Origin: CAYLUN01 sp964386865
Lineage (GTDB): Bacteria > Verrucomicrobiota > Kiritimatiellia > RFP12 > UBA1067
Direction: 5' to 3'
Length of the DNA: 64,000 bases
Assembly: GCA_964386865.1 (NCBI GenBank)
Contig: CAYLUN010000015.1
Coordinates: 1-64,000, forward strand
Shown here: positions 24,076 to 31,794 of the stretch, piece by piece
Numbering within the stretch: position 1 is the first letter of the stretch
Layout of the letters: every line of letters begins with the position of its first letter
Program-made: the position numbers and the translations under genes
The notes under the pieces: model-generated
Databases searched by the model: none
The model's input: the letters and a program-made list of their open reading frames with translations, nothing else
Told to the model about the DNA's origin: nothing

Positions 24076-25623
24076 CTAGTCGACGGACGGCTTCCTCTGT
24101 CCGGCCTCGTCGAGCAGCACGTTCAGCGCCTGCAAGTAGGCGAGAATGCTCGCCTCGATCACGTCCGTGGAGACGCCGCGGCCGTGGTACACCCGCTCGC
24201 CGTCGCGCACGCGTACCGTGGCCTCGCACTGCGCGTCCGCGCCGCCCGTGATCGCCGTCAGCTGGAAGGTCTCCAGGCTCACCTTCACGCCGAGGATCTG
24301 GCTGATCGCCTTGAACGAGGCGTTGATCGGGCCGTCGCTCGCGGCCACCTGCTCGACCAGCTTGCCGTCGCGGTTCAGGCGGATCGTGCTCACCGGCGTG
24401 ACGGCGTTGCTGGCCGTCACGTTGAAGCGGTCGAGCTTCACGCGCTCGGTCACTTCGGTTTGCACGTCGTGCGCCAGCGCCTCGAGGTCGGCATCGCCCA
24501 CGGTCTTCTTGCGGTCGGCCAAGTCTTTGAACTTGCCGAACAGCTCGACGATGCGCGCGGGCTCCAAGTGGAAGCCCAGCTCGCTCAGCCGGCTCTCGAA
24601 CGCATGCTTGCCGGAGTGCTTGCCCAAGACCATCTTGTTGCGCGGCAGGCCGATCGACTCGGGCGTCATGATCTCGTAGGTCAGCGGATTCGCCATCATG
24701 CCGTGCTGGTGAATGCCCGACTCGTGCGCGAAGGCGTTCTCGCCCACGATGGCCTTGTTCGCCTGCACCTTGCTGCCCGTCACGTTGACCAAGCAGCGGC
24801 TCGTCGCATAGATCTTCGTCGCGTCGACACCGGTCTCGACCTGATAGTAGTCGCGGCGTGTCCGCAGCGCCATGACCACCTCTTCCAGCGCGGTGTTTCC
24901 CGCACGCTCGCCGATGCCGTTGATCGTGCACTCCACCTGGTCCGCGCCGGCCTTGATGGCGGCGAGCGAGTTGGCCGCAGCCAATCCCAGATCGTTGTGG
25001 CAGTGCACGGAGAGCCGCGCCAGAGCTATGTTCGGGACGTTGGCGCGGATGTCCGTGATCAGCTGGGCGTACTGCTCGGGCACCGCGTAGCCGACCGTGT
25101 CGGGAACGTTGATCGTACGCGCGCCCGCCGCAATCACGCCTTCGACTACGCGATAGATGAAGGGCCGCTCGCTGCGCGAGCAGTCCTCCAGCGAGAACTC
25201 GACGTCCTCGCACAGGTTTCGGGCGTACTTAACCATGGCCACGGCCTGCTCATAGACCGCATCGGGCTTCATCTTCAGCTTGAACTCCATGTGGATGGGC
25301 GACGTGGCAATGAAGGTGTGGATGCGAGGCCGCCTGGCGCCGCGCACAGCCTCCCACGCGCAGTCGATGTCCTTGGGCAGCGAGCGGCAGAGGCTGGCCA
25401 CGGCGGCGTTCTTGACCACGCCCGCGATCGCCTTGACCGACTCGAAGTCGCCGGAAGACGCAATGGCAAACCCGCCCTCGATCACGTCGACGCGGAGGGC
25501 CTCGAGGTGCTCCGCCACCAGCAGCTTGTCGCGCAGGTTCATGGTACAGCCCGGGGACTGCTCCCCGTCGCGCAGGGTGGTGTCGAACACGTAGATGCGT
25601 CGCATGGTTGGGTTGTCGCTCAT
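24076..25623 (-). CDS. leuA: 2-Isopropylmalate synthase
   Basis: This enzyme condenses acetyl-CoA with 2-ketoisovalerate, the first step of leucine synthesis. ATG at 25623 is chosen (GAGG about 8 bp upstream), giving 515 residues, typical of bacterial LeuA. The HMGL-like barrel begins with FDTTLRDGEQSPG and the metal-binding HCHNDLG is present, along with GIGERAGN. The C-terminal leucine-binding regulatory domain (about 390-505) is complete, so feedback inhibition is expected. Expression appears to be controlled by a leader peptide and attenuator at 25726-25897. No other leu gene is in the window. Confidence 0.97.
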   Translation of the reverse strand: MSDNPTMRRIYVFDTTLRDGEQSPGCTMNLRDKLLVAEHLEALRVDVIEGGFAIASSGDFESVKAIAGVVKNAAVASLCRSLPKDIDCAWEAVRGARRPRIHTFIATSPIHMEFKLKMKPDAVYEQAVAMVKYARNLCEDVEFSLEDCSRSERPFIYRVVEGVIAAGARTINVPDTVGYAVPEQYAQLITDIRANVPNIALARLSVHCHNDLGLAAANSLAAIKAGADQVECTINGIGERAGNTALEEVVMALRTRRDYYQVETGVDATKIYATSRCLVNVTGSKVQANKAIVGENAFAHESGIHQHGMMANPLTYEIMTPESIGLPRNKMVLGKHSGKHAFESRLSELGFHLEPARIVELFGKFKDLADRKKTVGDADLEALAHDVQTEVTERVKLDRFNVTASNAVTPVSTIRLNRDGKLVEQVAASDGPINASFKAISQILGVKVSLETFQLTAITGGADAQCEATVRVRDGERVYHGRGVSTDVIEASILAYLQALNVLLDEAGQRKPSVD

Positions 25624-25725
25624 GGCACTTACCTCGTTTGTGCCGCCCGCGTGGGGCGGCGGTTTCCTCTTCTCTCGCGCTCTCCTGGCCAGTCCGTCTC
25701 GCGGACGCGTCACAGCGATACCGGG

Positions 25726-25770
25726 AAAACAAAAACTCCCGCGGGATCGGCTGTGATCATCCACGGGAGT
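25726..25770 (-). terminator. Attenuator hairpin upstream of leuA
   Basis: In the minus-strand transcript ACTCCCGTGG (25770-25761) pairs with CCGCGGGAGT (25744-25735) in a 10-bp stem with one G-U. The run TTTTTGTTTT follows directly (25735-25726). It lies about 100 nt before the leuA start and after the leader-peptide stop, where an attenuator belongs. Confidence 0.88.
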
Positions 25771-25835
25771 CCTGACTCTGCGTCTGTTCTTCGAAACATT
25801 ACACGGCAAAGCTCCCGTGGCCACACAGCAGCCAC
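25761..25835 (-). promoter_or_regulatory. Antiterminator and protector segments of the leu attenuator
   Basis: CCACGGGAG (25820-25812) is exactly complementary to CTCCCGTGG (25769-25761), the upstream arm of the terminator, so the two helices exclude each other. GTGGC (25835-25831), inside the Leu codons 21-24 of the leader, pairs with GCCAC (25821-25817). This forms the protector hairpin that frees or hides the antiterminator strand. A ribosome stalled at Leu23/24 would open it and permit antitermination. Confidence 0.82.
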
Positions 25836-25897
25836 AAGCCGGTAAGTCGGAGATCAAACGCTGGCGTATCGCGATTCATTTGTGTTGAGTATTTCAT
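25799..25897 (-). CDS. leuL: Leucine leader peptide of leuA
   Basis: This 32-codon ORF starts at ATG 25897 with CAGGAG upstream and ends at TAA 25799, just before the attenuator. Leucine occupies residues 16, 18, 21, 23 and 24, five of nine positions in LRLTGLWLL, encoded by CTC, CTT, TTG, CTG and CTG. The last two Leu codons lie inside the protector hairpin. This is the arrangement of the enterobacterial leu and ilv leaders: leucine shortage stalls the ribosome and lets RNA polymerase pass into leuA. A second in-frame ATG (Met7) could be an alternative start. Confidence 0.85.
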   Translation of the reverse strand: MKYSTQMNRDTPAFDLRLTGLWLLCGHGSFAV

Positions 25898-25961
25898 AGT
25901 CCGACCGCTCCTGACAAGCGCAAAGTCGATGGGCTACACCTCTCGCCACGTCGCCGAGGAA

Positions 25962-27602
25962 TCACGGCTCCGTCCGCGCGCCTTTGCGGCGGGCCGCCAG
26001 ACATTCTGCGATCAGGGCCCGCAGCTTGACGCCCGCGTCGGCCTTATCGAGCAGGCCCGCCGCGCCCGCGCCCAACATCGCAGCCTTGAAGCCTTCGTCG
26101 CCGAAGGCCGAGACGCCGATAACGATCACGTCCGGCCACTCCGCCCGGATCAGCCGCGTGGCCTCAATCCCATCCATCTCCGGCATGCGAATGTCCATGA
26201 CGACGATGTCCGGCCGCAGCTGACGCGCGAGCGCGACCGCTTCTCGGCCATTCTTCGCCTCGCCCGCCACCTCCAGACGCCGGTCGCGAGACAGCAGATT
26301 CGTAACCCCGGCGCGCACGAGGTCGTGGTCGTCAGCGACGAGGACGCGCGCCCGGACCTTCCCCCCATCCGGCCGTCCCCGGCCAGCGGGTGCCCGCCGC
26401 CCCGCCTGCCTAGCCGGCTCTGGCGCATGCGGAACCGGCATGGAAACCGTCACGCGCGTCCCGCTTCCGGGCGATGACTCGACCCGCAGGTCGCCGCCCA
26501 GGTCTCCGACGCGCTCTCCGACGCTGAACAGGCCGCACCCGCAGCCCGCCACACCCCCGCTCATGACCGCCCCCGCGTCGAACCCTTTCCCCGCGTCGGC
26601 GACCGTGAATTCAATCCTCCCCTCCGAGCTGCACCCGCGCAGGTGCACCGTGTCGACCTCCGCGTGCTTCGCCGCATTGAAGAGCAGCTCGCTGACCGCG
26701 TGGAACGCCTGCACCTTGACTGCCTCATCCGCAATCTCGGGCATGTCCCCAACCTCGAAAACCACCCGAAGCCCGTAGCGCCCCTGCATCTGCTCCGCCA
26801 GCTCGCGCAAGGCCGGCACGAGGCCGACCACATAAAGCAGCGGGGTCGTCAGCCCGCCGCAAAAATCGCGCACCCGGCCAACCGCCTCCGTCACCAGGTC
26901 GAGCTGCTTGCCCAACTCGCCGCTGGCGACGCCCTCCGGCAGGCCCGTGACCAGCCGCTCCGCCCCGTACTTCGCGGCCACCAGGATCTGCTGCAGGTCG
27001 TCGTGCAGAAAGTCGGACAGGCGCCTTCGCTCGCGCTGCTCCGCGAGAGCCACTTCCGAGGCGAGGCGCCGCAGGCGCGCGGTCCGCTCGGCCACCGCCT
27101 TCTCCAAGCCCTCCGCGTGGCGCCGCAGCTCGTCCTCCAGACGCTTGCGCTCCGTGACGTCGCGTGCGACGCCGACATGGTAGAGCGGCTCGCCGCTCGG
27201 CCCGAAGACAATCGACCCGCTGTCGGAGAGCCACCTGTATGTCCCGTCTTTGCACAGCAACCGGTACTCGAAGACCCCGCCGTCGCAACCCTGCCCGCAC
27301 TGCTCCATGTGCCGCACGACGGACGGCCGGTCATCCGGATGGATCCGCTGAACAATCTCCGCGTAACTGAGGCCCGCGAAATCTTCGACGGCGAAACCGG
27401 TTATCCTCTCAACGGCAGGGCTCAGGTAGTCGTAGCGATCCGCCTTGAGGTCTCGACGGTAGACCACGTCGATCGACTGGCCGAGGACGGTGCGAAAACG
27501 CGCTTCCGCCTCACACACCTTCTCCCGCGCCAGCGCCAACGCCTCACGGAGCCGCGAACAGGCATCGGGGTCGCTCGCCACATTATTTTGCTGGTCATCC
27601 AT
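25962..27602 (-). CDS. PAS histidine kinase with C-terminal receiver domain
   Basis: This 546-residue soluble sensor has a PAS domain (about 35-150, ending in GVARDVTERKRLEDELR), then a coiled linker and a HisKA_3 dimerisation domain with LSDFLHDDLQQIL (phospho-acceptor His200). A HATPase domain follows (about 295-390, NAAKHAEV as N-box and DAGKGFDAG/GCGLFSVGER as G-boxes). A C-terminal receiver domain (about 418-540) with VADDHD and VVMDIRMPEMDG (Asp470) ends the protein. There is no DNA-binding domain and no transmembrane segment. The output partner is not nearby. ATG 27602 is preferred over an upstream GTG at 27608; neither has a clear Shine-Dalgarno. It lies 65 bp before the leu leader. 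Confidence 0.9.
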   Translation of the reverse strand: MDDQQNNVASDPDACSRLREALALAREKVCEAEARFRTVLGQSIDVVYRRDLKADRYDYLSPAVERITGFAVEDFAGLSYAEIVQRIHPDDRPSVVRHMEQCGQGCDGGVFEYRLLCKDGTYRWLSDSGSIVFGPSGEPLYHVGVARDVTERKRLEDELRRHAEGLEKAVAERTARLRRLASEVALAEQRERRRLSDFLHDDLQQILVAAKYGAERLVTGLPEGVASGELGKQLDLVTEAVGRVRDFCGGLTTPLLYVVGLVPALRELAEQMQGRYGLRVVFEVGDMPEIADEAVKVQAFHAVSELLFNAAKHAEVDTVHLRGCSSEGRIEFTVADAGKGFDAGAVMSGGVAGCGCGLFSVGERVGDLGGDLRVESSPGSGTRVTVSMPVPHAPEPARQAGRRAPAGRGRPDGGKVRARVLVADDHDLVRAGVTNLLSRDRRLEVAGEAKNGREAVALARQLRPDIVVMDIRMPEMDGIEATRLIRAEWPDVIVIGVSAFGDEGFKAAMLGAGAAGLLDKADAGVKLRALIAECLAARRKGARTEP

Positions 27603-27912
27603 AGCCACCCACTGAGGTCTCTGCGCCCCCGCTCCGCCACGTGCGCCATAGGCCCCTCGGGCAACGCCGGCTCATTGGAGCCGCACGGCTCGGCCACACG
27701 CGGGAGATTAATTGGCATGTTACTTCACCCGCATGGCGAACACAAGCCGTAAAAGGAGGCCGGGGCACGCAAGCCCCGAAAAAACACGAAAGAGAGCCGA
27801 AAAAGCTTGACGCGGCCATCGCCAGAGGAAGACCATAGTAATGTCTTGGACAATAGGATCAGCGAGGCTGAAAGTATCAACCTGAGCGAGAGCGAAGCGA
27901 AGGGAGGCTGTT
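27603..27912. other. Divergent spacer between kinase and M6 protease genes
   Basis: About 310 bp without a gene. It contains a hairpin CGGGGC-ACGCAA-GCCCCG (27761-27778) followed by six A residues and a purine-rich stretch of GCGAGAGCGAAGCGAAGG type just before the protease start. It probably holds the promoters and a long 5' UTR of the M6 gene, but no promoter stood out. Confidence 0.4.
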
Positions 27913-30900
27913 ATGCAGTTCCACTATCGCGCGTTTCCTGTGATGCTGCTTGCCGGGGCGCTGCTGCTATGCGCTCCACAGCCGGCGGAGGCCACGCCCG
28001 CCTGCCTTGACGGAACAGACGTGATGCAGCCGGACGGGAACATCTTCCGCCTGCATTTGCGGGGCGACGAGTACTTCTCTTGGCACGAGACCGAAGACGG
28101 CTATGCGGTGCTCATGAGCCCGGCTGACGGGTACTGGGAGTACGCGAGGCCCGATCCCGCGCGCGCGGCCTTTCTGGCTATTCCCGGGGCGCGGGTCGGC
28201 TTGGTTGACCCGCTCGCATTGGGCTTGGAGAAACACGCCCTGCCTGACCTGGCGCTGCTGGGGGAAGAGCTCCTCATGCGGCAGCGCACGGTGAGGGAAA
28301 ACCCTGTGCCCTTGGAGGTTCCTGAACCGGCTGGCAGCGCGCTGCAAACGACGAAGGCGGACGCGCCACCGCTGCCACCGCGCGCGCTCGTTCCGGTTTC
28401 AGGCACGAAGACCATCCGGAACATCGTGCTGCTGGCCTGCTTCTCGAATCACTGGAACACGGGGGCGAGCACGGTGTCCGCCTCATATGGCCGCGTGGCG
28501 GCAAGCGAGTACACGAACCTGTTTAACCAGGTCGGCCACACGACGGATGGCGCAGTAGGCTCGGTCAGGGATTACTACAAGGAGGTATCCTACGGCAAGC
28601 TGACGATCGAATCGGCGGTCTTCAGGTGGGTCCGGCTGCCCCAGAACGAGTCGTATTACGGAGCCGACGGAACCTATCAGGATACCAACTGGATGCAGCT
28701 GATCAGCGACGCGATCAACGCGGCGGACAGCGCGGGCCTCAACTTCTCCCAAGGGGATTCCGACGGCGACGGGTGGGTCGACTGCCTGACCGTGATCCAC
28801 TCCGGCCACGGGCAGGAGATTACGGGCAACCCCTCCGCCTGCATCTGGTCCAAGCAGGGCGAGCTCAACGCGGTTGTGACGAAAGACGGTGTGAAGATGA
28901 AGCGCTGCCACACCGAGCCCGCGCTGCGGGGGCTGACCTCCAGCACCAGCATCATCCGGATCGGCCTGATCTGCCATGAAATGGGGCACTTCTTCGGGCT
29001 GCCCGACCTTTACGACTACAGCAACTCAACAGACGGGATCGGCAAATGGGGCCTCATGGCGTATGGCGGATGGAACGGCTCCGAGGGCAACCGGCCGGCG
29101 CACTTCAGCGCATTCTCCAAATACATGCTGGGGTTTGTGAAGCCGGTCATGGCGCATTCGCAAGCCGGGGTGACTCTGGCGCGCGTGGAGGATAACGCCG
29201 CCGTCCTTCTCTTGCGCGACGGAATGTCAAACCGAGAGTACTACCTAATCGAAAACCGCGCCCGAACGGGGTTTGACAACGACACGTCCTCGATCTTTCC
29301 CGGCCTGCTGATCTACCACGTGGACAGCAAAAGCTCCAATAACAGCCTAGCCACGTGGGCGCATCCGCTCCTGAAGCTCGAAGAGGCGGATGGCGACAAC
29401 TCGCTTGGGACGATCGAGTCCCCTACTGCTGTCCTGTCTGAGGCGGGCGACGCGTGGACCAGCTCCAGCGGGCTGTCGGGCGGGTTCCGCGACCAGACGG
29501 GGAGCGCGAGCGCCAACGCGATGCGCTATCAGTCCGCGGCTTACAACCGCAGCGACAACTCGAGCTACTACTCCTACCTTCGCGCGAACAGCTTCTCGGC
29601 CGCCGCGAACACAATGAGCTGCAACATCCAAACGCTGCGAACAACGGTGAGCAACCAGACGGTCTACTCGTCGGGCTACACCGTCGCGTGGGTTCCCTGC
29701 TCACAGGCCGCCCAGTATGAAATCCAGGAGGGCTCGCGCGCGACCTTAACCGGCTTTTCTGACGGGGCAGAGAGCGAGGACGACATGTATGAGAACTGGC
29801 ATTTGTCCGGAAGCGTCCGGCGGAGCTCCGCGGGGCAGCGCACGGGCAGCTACAGCTACCTGATGCAACTCTACGACGGCTACACCTGGTATTCGCCGGT
29901 ACAGTCGCTGACGTTGCAGAAGCCGTTCAACGTCACCGCCAGCTCGTCTATCTCGTTTTATCTGGTGTCGCACCTTCACGCGGATGGCGGCTACCTCACG
30001 TGCGAAGTCTCGAAAGACGGCGGGAGCACGTGGCACACGCTCGGCGCCTATAACGGGTACATCAACTCATGGGCCGCGCATTCTTTCAACTACGCCGCGC
30101 TGAACGCGAAAGGCATCAATGTGGGCGACTCCTGCGTCATCCGGTTCGTCATGAACGCGGAGCAGGCGTATGGCTGGAGCGCCTTTCCAGACTGGGGGTT
30201 CGGGCTGGACGACATCGCGATCACGGGCGCGGAGATCAGCGGGTACAGCGGCTGGACGACGCTCTCCAGCAACGTCACGGCGACCTCGTACGCGGTCAGC
30301 TCCCGCACAAACGGAGTTTTCGCCTACCGCGTCCGCGCCTACGCAAATTCGGCGTGGCAAGTCTATGGGGCCGAGGGCGCCGTGACGGCGATCCTGCCGA
30401 CGATCACGCTGAGCCTGACCGGCAGCCCGATGCCTGAGGCGGGAGGCGTGGCTTTCGTGACCGCGACCCTCTCCCAAACGTCCCCCATGCCGGTCGCCGT
30501 GAATCTAGCTTTTTCCGGCCTGGCGACGGAGACCAACGACTTCACGGTGGTGCCCCTCAGCATCTCGGTTCCGCCCGGCAATTTGAGCGGCTCGCTCACC
30601 CTGACGGCGGTGCAGGACTCCGCGGACGAGACGAACGAGACGATCGTCGTGGATATCAGCTCGATCCTGAACGGCGAGGAAACAGGCGTCCAGCGGGTGA
30701 CGGCGACGATCCTCGATGATGACGCGCCGCCCGGCAGCTTCGAGGAGTGGGTGCAGAATTTTTGTCCCGGAATGGCTCTGCCGACCGCATTCACGAACGA
30801 CTATGATGCGGACGGCGTGCAGAACGGGTTCCACTACGCCTTTGGGGCGAACCTGGAGACCAACGCGCCGCTGCTGAACATCTTCACCGTCACCAACGCA

Positions 30901-31116
30901 CCTGTCGTGGACATCCCCAAGCAAATGACCCAGACCGTTTCTTACGTGGACATCTGGCTCGAAGGGACGCGCTACTTGGCGCCGGACTTGGTTTCGTGGG
31001 CCACGAACGGCATCCACGCGATCGACGACGCGAGCGAGCCGACGAACCGCTGCTGGCATGTGCCGGATGCGATCGGGACGAACGCCTTCTTCCGCCTTCG
31101 CGGCCACCTGAAATAG
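27913..31116 (+). CDS. Secreted M6-family metalloprotease
   Basis: This 1067-residue protein has a signal peptide (cleavage near PAEA, residue 27) and a propeptide-like N-terminal region. Its M6 catalytic domain carries the zinc motif HEMGHFFGLPD (His355, Glu356, His359), as in immune inhibitor A. A MAM-like beta region (about 625-775) and one Calx-beta-type domain (about 829-937, ending in ILDDD) follow. The C-terminal module (about 940-1067) has YDADGVQNG and ends in FFRLRGHLK; related modules end the beta-helix and C25 proteins here. AGGGAGG lies 7 bp before the start. The enzyme should act outside the cell on proteins. Confidence 0.92.
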   Translation: MQFHYRAFPVMLLAGALLLCAPQPAEATPACLDGTDVMQPDGNIFRLHLRGDEYFSWHETEDGYAVLMSPADGYWEYARPDPARAAFLAIPGARVGLVDPLALGLEKHALPDLALLGEELLMRQRTVRENPVPLEVPEPAGSALQTTKADAPPLPPRALVPVSGTKTIRNIVLLACFSNHWNTGASTVSASYGRVAASEYTNLFNQVGHTTDGAVGSVRDYYKEVSYGKLTIESAVFRWVRLPQNESYYGADGTYQDTNWMQLISDAINAADSAGLNFSQGDSDGDGWVDCLTVIHSGHGQEITGNPSACIWSKQGELNAVVTKDGVKMKRCHTEPALRGLTSSTSIIRIGLICHEMGHFFGLPDLYDYSNSTDGIGKWGLMAYGGWNGSEGNRPAHFSAFSKYMLGFVKPVMAHSQAGVTLARVEDNAAVLLLRDGMSNREYYLIENRARTGFDNDTSSIFPGLLIYHVDSKSSNNSLATWAHPLLKLEEADGDNSLGTIESPTAVLSEAGDAWTSSSGLSGGFRDQTGSASANAMRYQSAAYNRSDNSSYYSYLRANSFSAAANTMSCNIQTLRTTVSNQTVYSSGYTVAWVPCSQAAQYEIQEGSRATLTGFSDGAESEDDMYENWHLSGSVRRSSAGQRTGSYSYLMQLYDGYTWYSPVQSLTLQKPFNVTASSSISFYLVSHLHADGGYLTCEVSKDGGSTWHTLGAYNGYINSWAAHSFNYAALNAKGINVGDSCVIRFVMNAEQAYGWSAFPDWGFGLDDIAITGAEISGYSGWTTLSSNVTATSYAVSSRTNGVFAYRVRAYANSAWQVYGAEGAVTAILPTITLSLTGSPMPEAGGVAFVTATLSQTSPMPVAVNLAFSGLATETNDFTVVPLSISVPPGNLSGSLTLTAVQDSADETNETIVVDISSILNGEETGVQRVTATILDDDAPPGSFEEWVQNFCPGMALPTAFTNDYDADGVQNGFHYAFGANLETNAPLLNIFTVTNAPVVDIPKQMTQTVSYVDIWLEGTRYLAPDLVSWATNGIHAIDDASEPTNRCWHVPDAIGTNAFFRLRGHLK

Positions 31117-31504
31117 CGCCGGCCGACAGCCGCCTGATCGCCTATCTTTCGCGGGCTGATGCCACTCCCCGCCCTTCGCTTTCAAGCCGCCCTTCGCGGC
31201 CGGCTCGGCGGGCGTGTTACTCGTCGCCCGCAACCAGCTTGGTGCGGCACAGCGGGCAAACCGCTATCGCCGCCGAAGCGAAACTCGGCTCAGTCCGGCA
31301 AGGCGGAGCGTGCTTGTCAGGCGCTCAAGGGCTCGCGTCCGCGCGCGCCGCGGGCGGCGAGACCGCCGCCCCCAGCTTCTTTCGCGCGCTTCAGACACAG
31401 TGAGGCCCGCCTCCCTTTTCGGCAGCGGCAGCCGTTGCCCTTCTTGGCCCGCACGGGGGCCGGACGTCGGGGCGCGCACCCAACGGGCGCCTGTTCAGGG
31501 CAAC
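31117..31504. other. 390-bp spacer without a recognised gene
   Basis: The sequence is GC-rich with short ORFs on all frames but none with a start signal. One minus-strand frame ends in CPLCRTKLVAGDE just before 31217, reminiscent of half a zinc ribbon. It lacks a start codon and could be a remnant or chance. Confidence 0.4.
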
Positions 31505-31545
31505 AAAAAACCGCGTAGCGTGTTGCCATGCAACTCGATACGCGG
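31505..31545 (-). terminator. Terminator of tRNA-Leu(GAG)
   Basis: On the minus strand CCGCGTA...TACGCGG (31545-31511), with an inner TTGCATGGCAA hairpin, runs into TTTTTT (31510-31505), 10 bp after the tRNA CCA end. Confidence 0.85.
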
Positions 31546-31554
31546 CCTTTGATA

Positions 31555-31639
31555 TGGTGCTCGTAGAGGGACTCGAACCCCCAGGCCTTTCGGCACTACC
31601 ACCTCAAGGTAGCGTGTCTGCCAATTCCACCATACGAGC
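31555..31639 (-). tRNA. tRNA-Leu (anticodon GAG)
   Basis: This 85-nt class II tRNA has acceptor GCTCGTA/TACGAGC, the same D-arm type as the tRNA-Leu at 169-253, a long variable arm and encoded CCA. The anticodon loop TTGAGGT gives GAG, reading CTC/CTT. Confidence 0.96.
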
Positions 31640-31655
31640 GGAAAACGGGCGTTAC

Positions 31656-31683
31656 TTTATACGATTCGGGCCTCGGATGGCAA
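31656..31683 (-). promoter_or_regulatory. Sigma-70-like promoter of tRNA-Leu(GAG)
   Basis: On the minus strand TTGCCA (31683-31678) and TATAAA (31661-31656) are 16 bp apart, 17 bp before the tRNA. It shares TTGCCA and a CGAATCG spacer segment with the guaB promoter. Confidence 0.6.
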
Positions 31684-31794
31684 GGCCAAAACCGCACGGC
31701 GACGAAAAATGAAACGGGGGCGCACACGGGAAGACCGAATGACGCTCCAGGCTCAAGGACGGGGCAGGGAAAGCCGGGGAAAAGCGCGAGCGGG

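Noticed and set aside
25726..25897. T-box riboswitch controlling leuA
   Set aside because: There is no T-box core bulge (UGGNACC type) and no Leu specifier loop. The Leu-rich leader ORF and overlapping helices explain the region better.
27761..27778. Hairpin with ACGCAA loop as a c-di-GMP riboswitch upstream of the M6 protease
   Set aside because: Only the ACGCAA string and one stem resemble that riboswitch class; the second arm, tetraloop and receptor are missing.
31117..31504. Small zinc-ribbon gene ending in CPLCRTKLVAGDE on the minus strand
   Set aside because: The open frame has no start codon or ribosome site and only one CxxC; it may be a remnant or chance.
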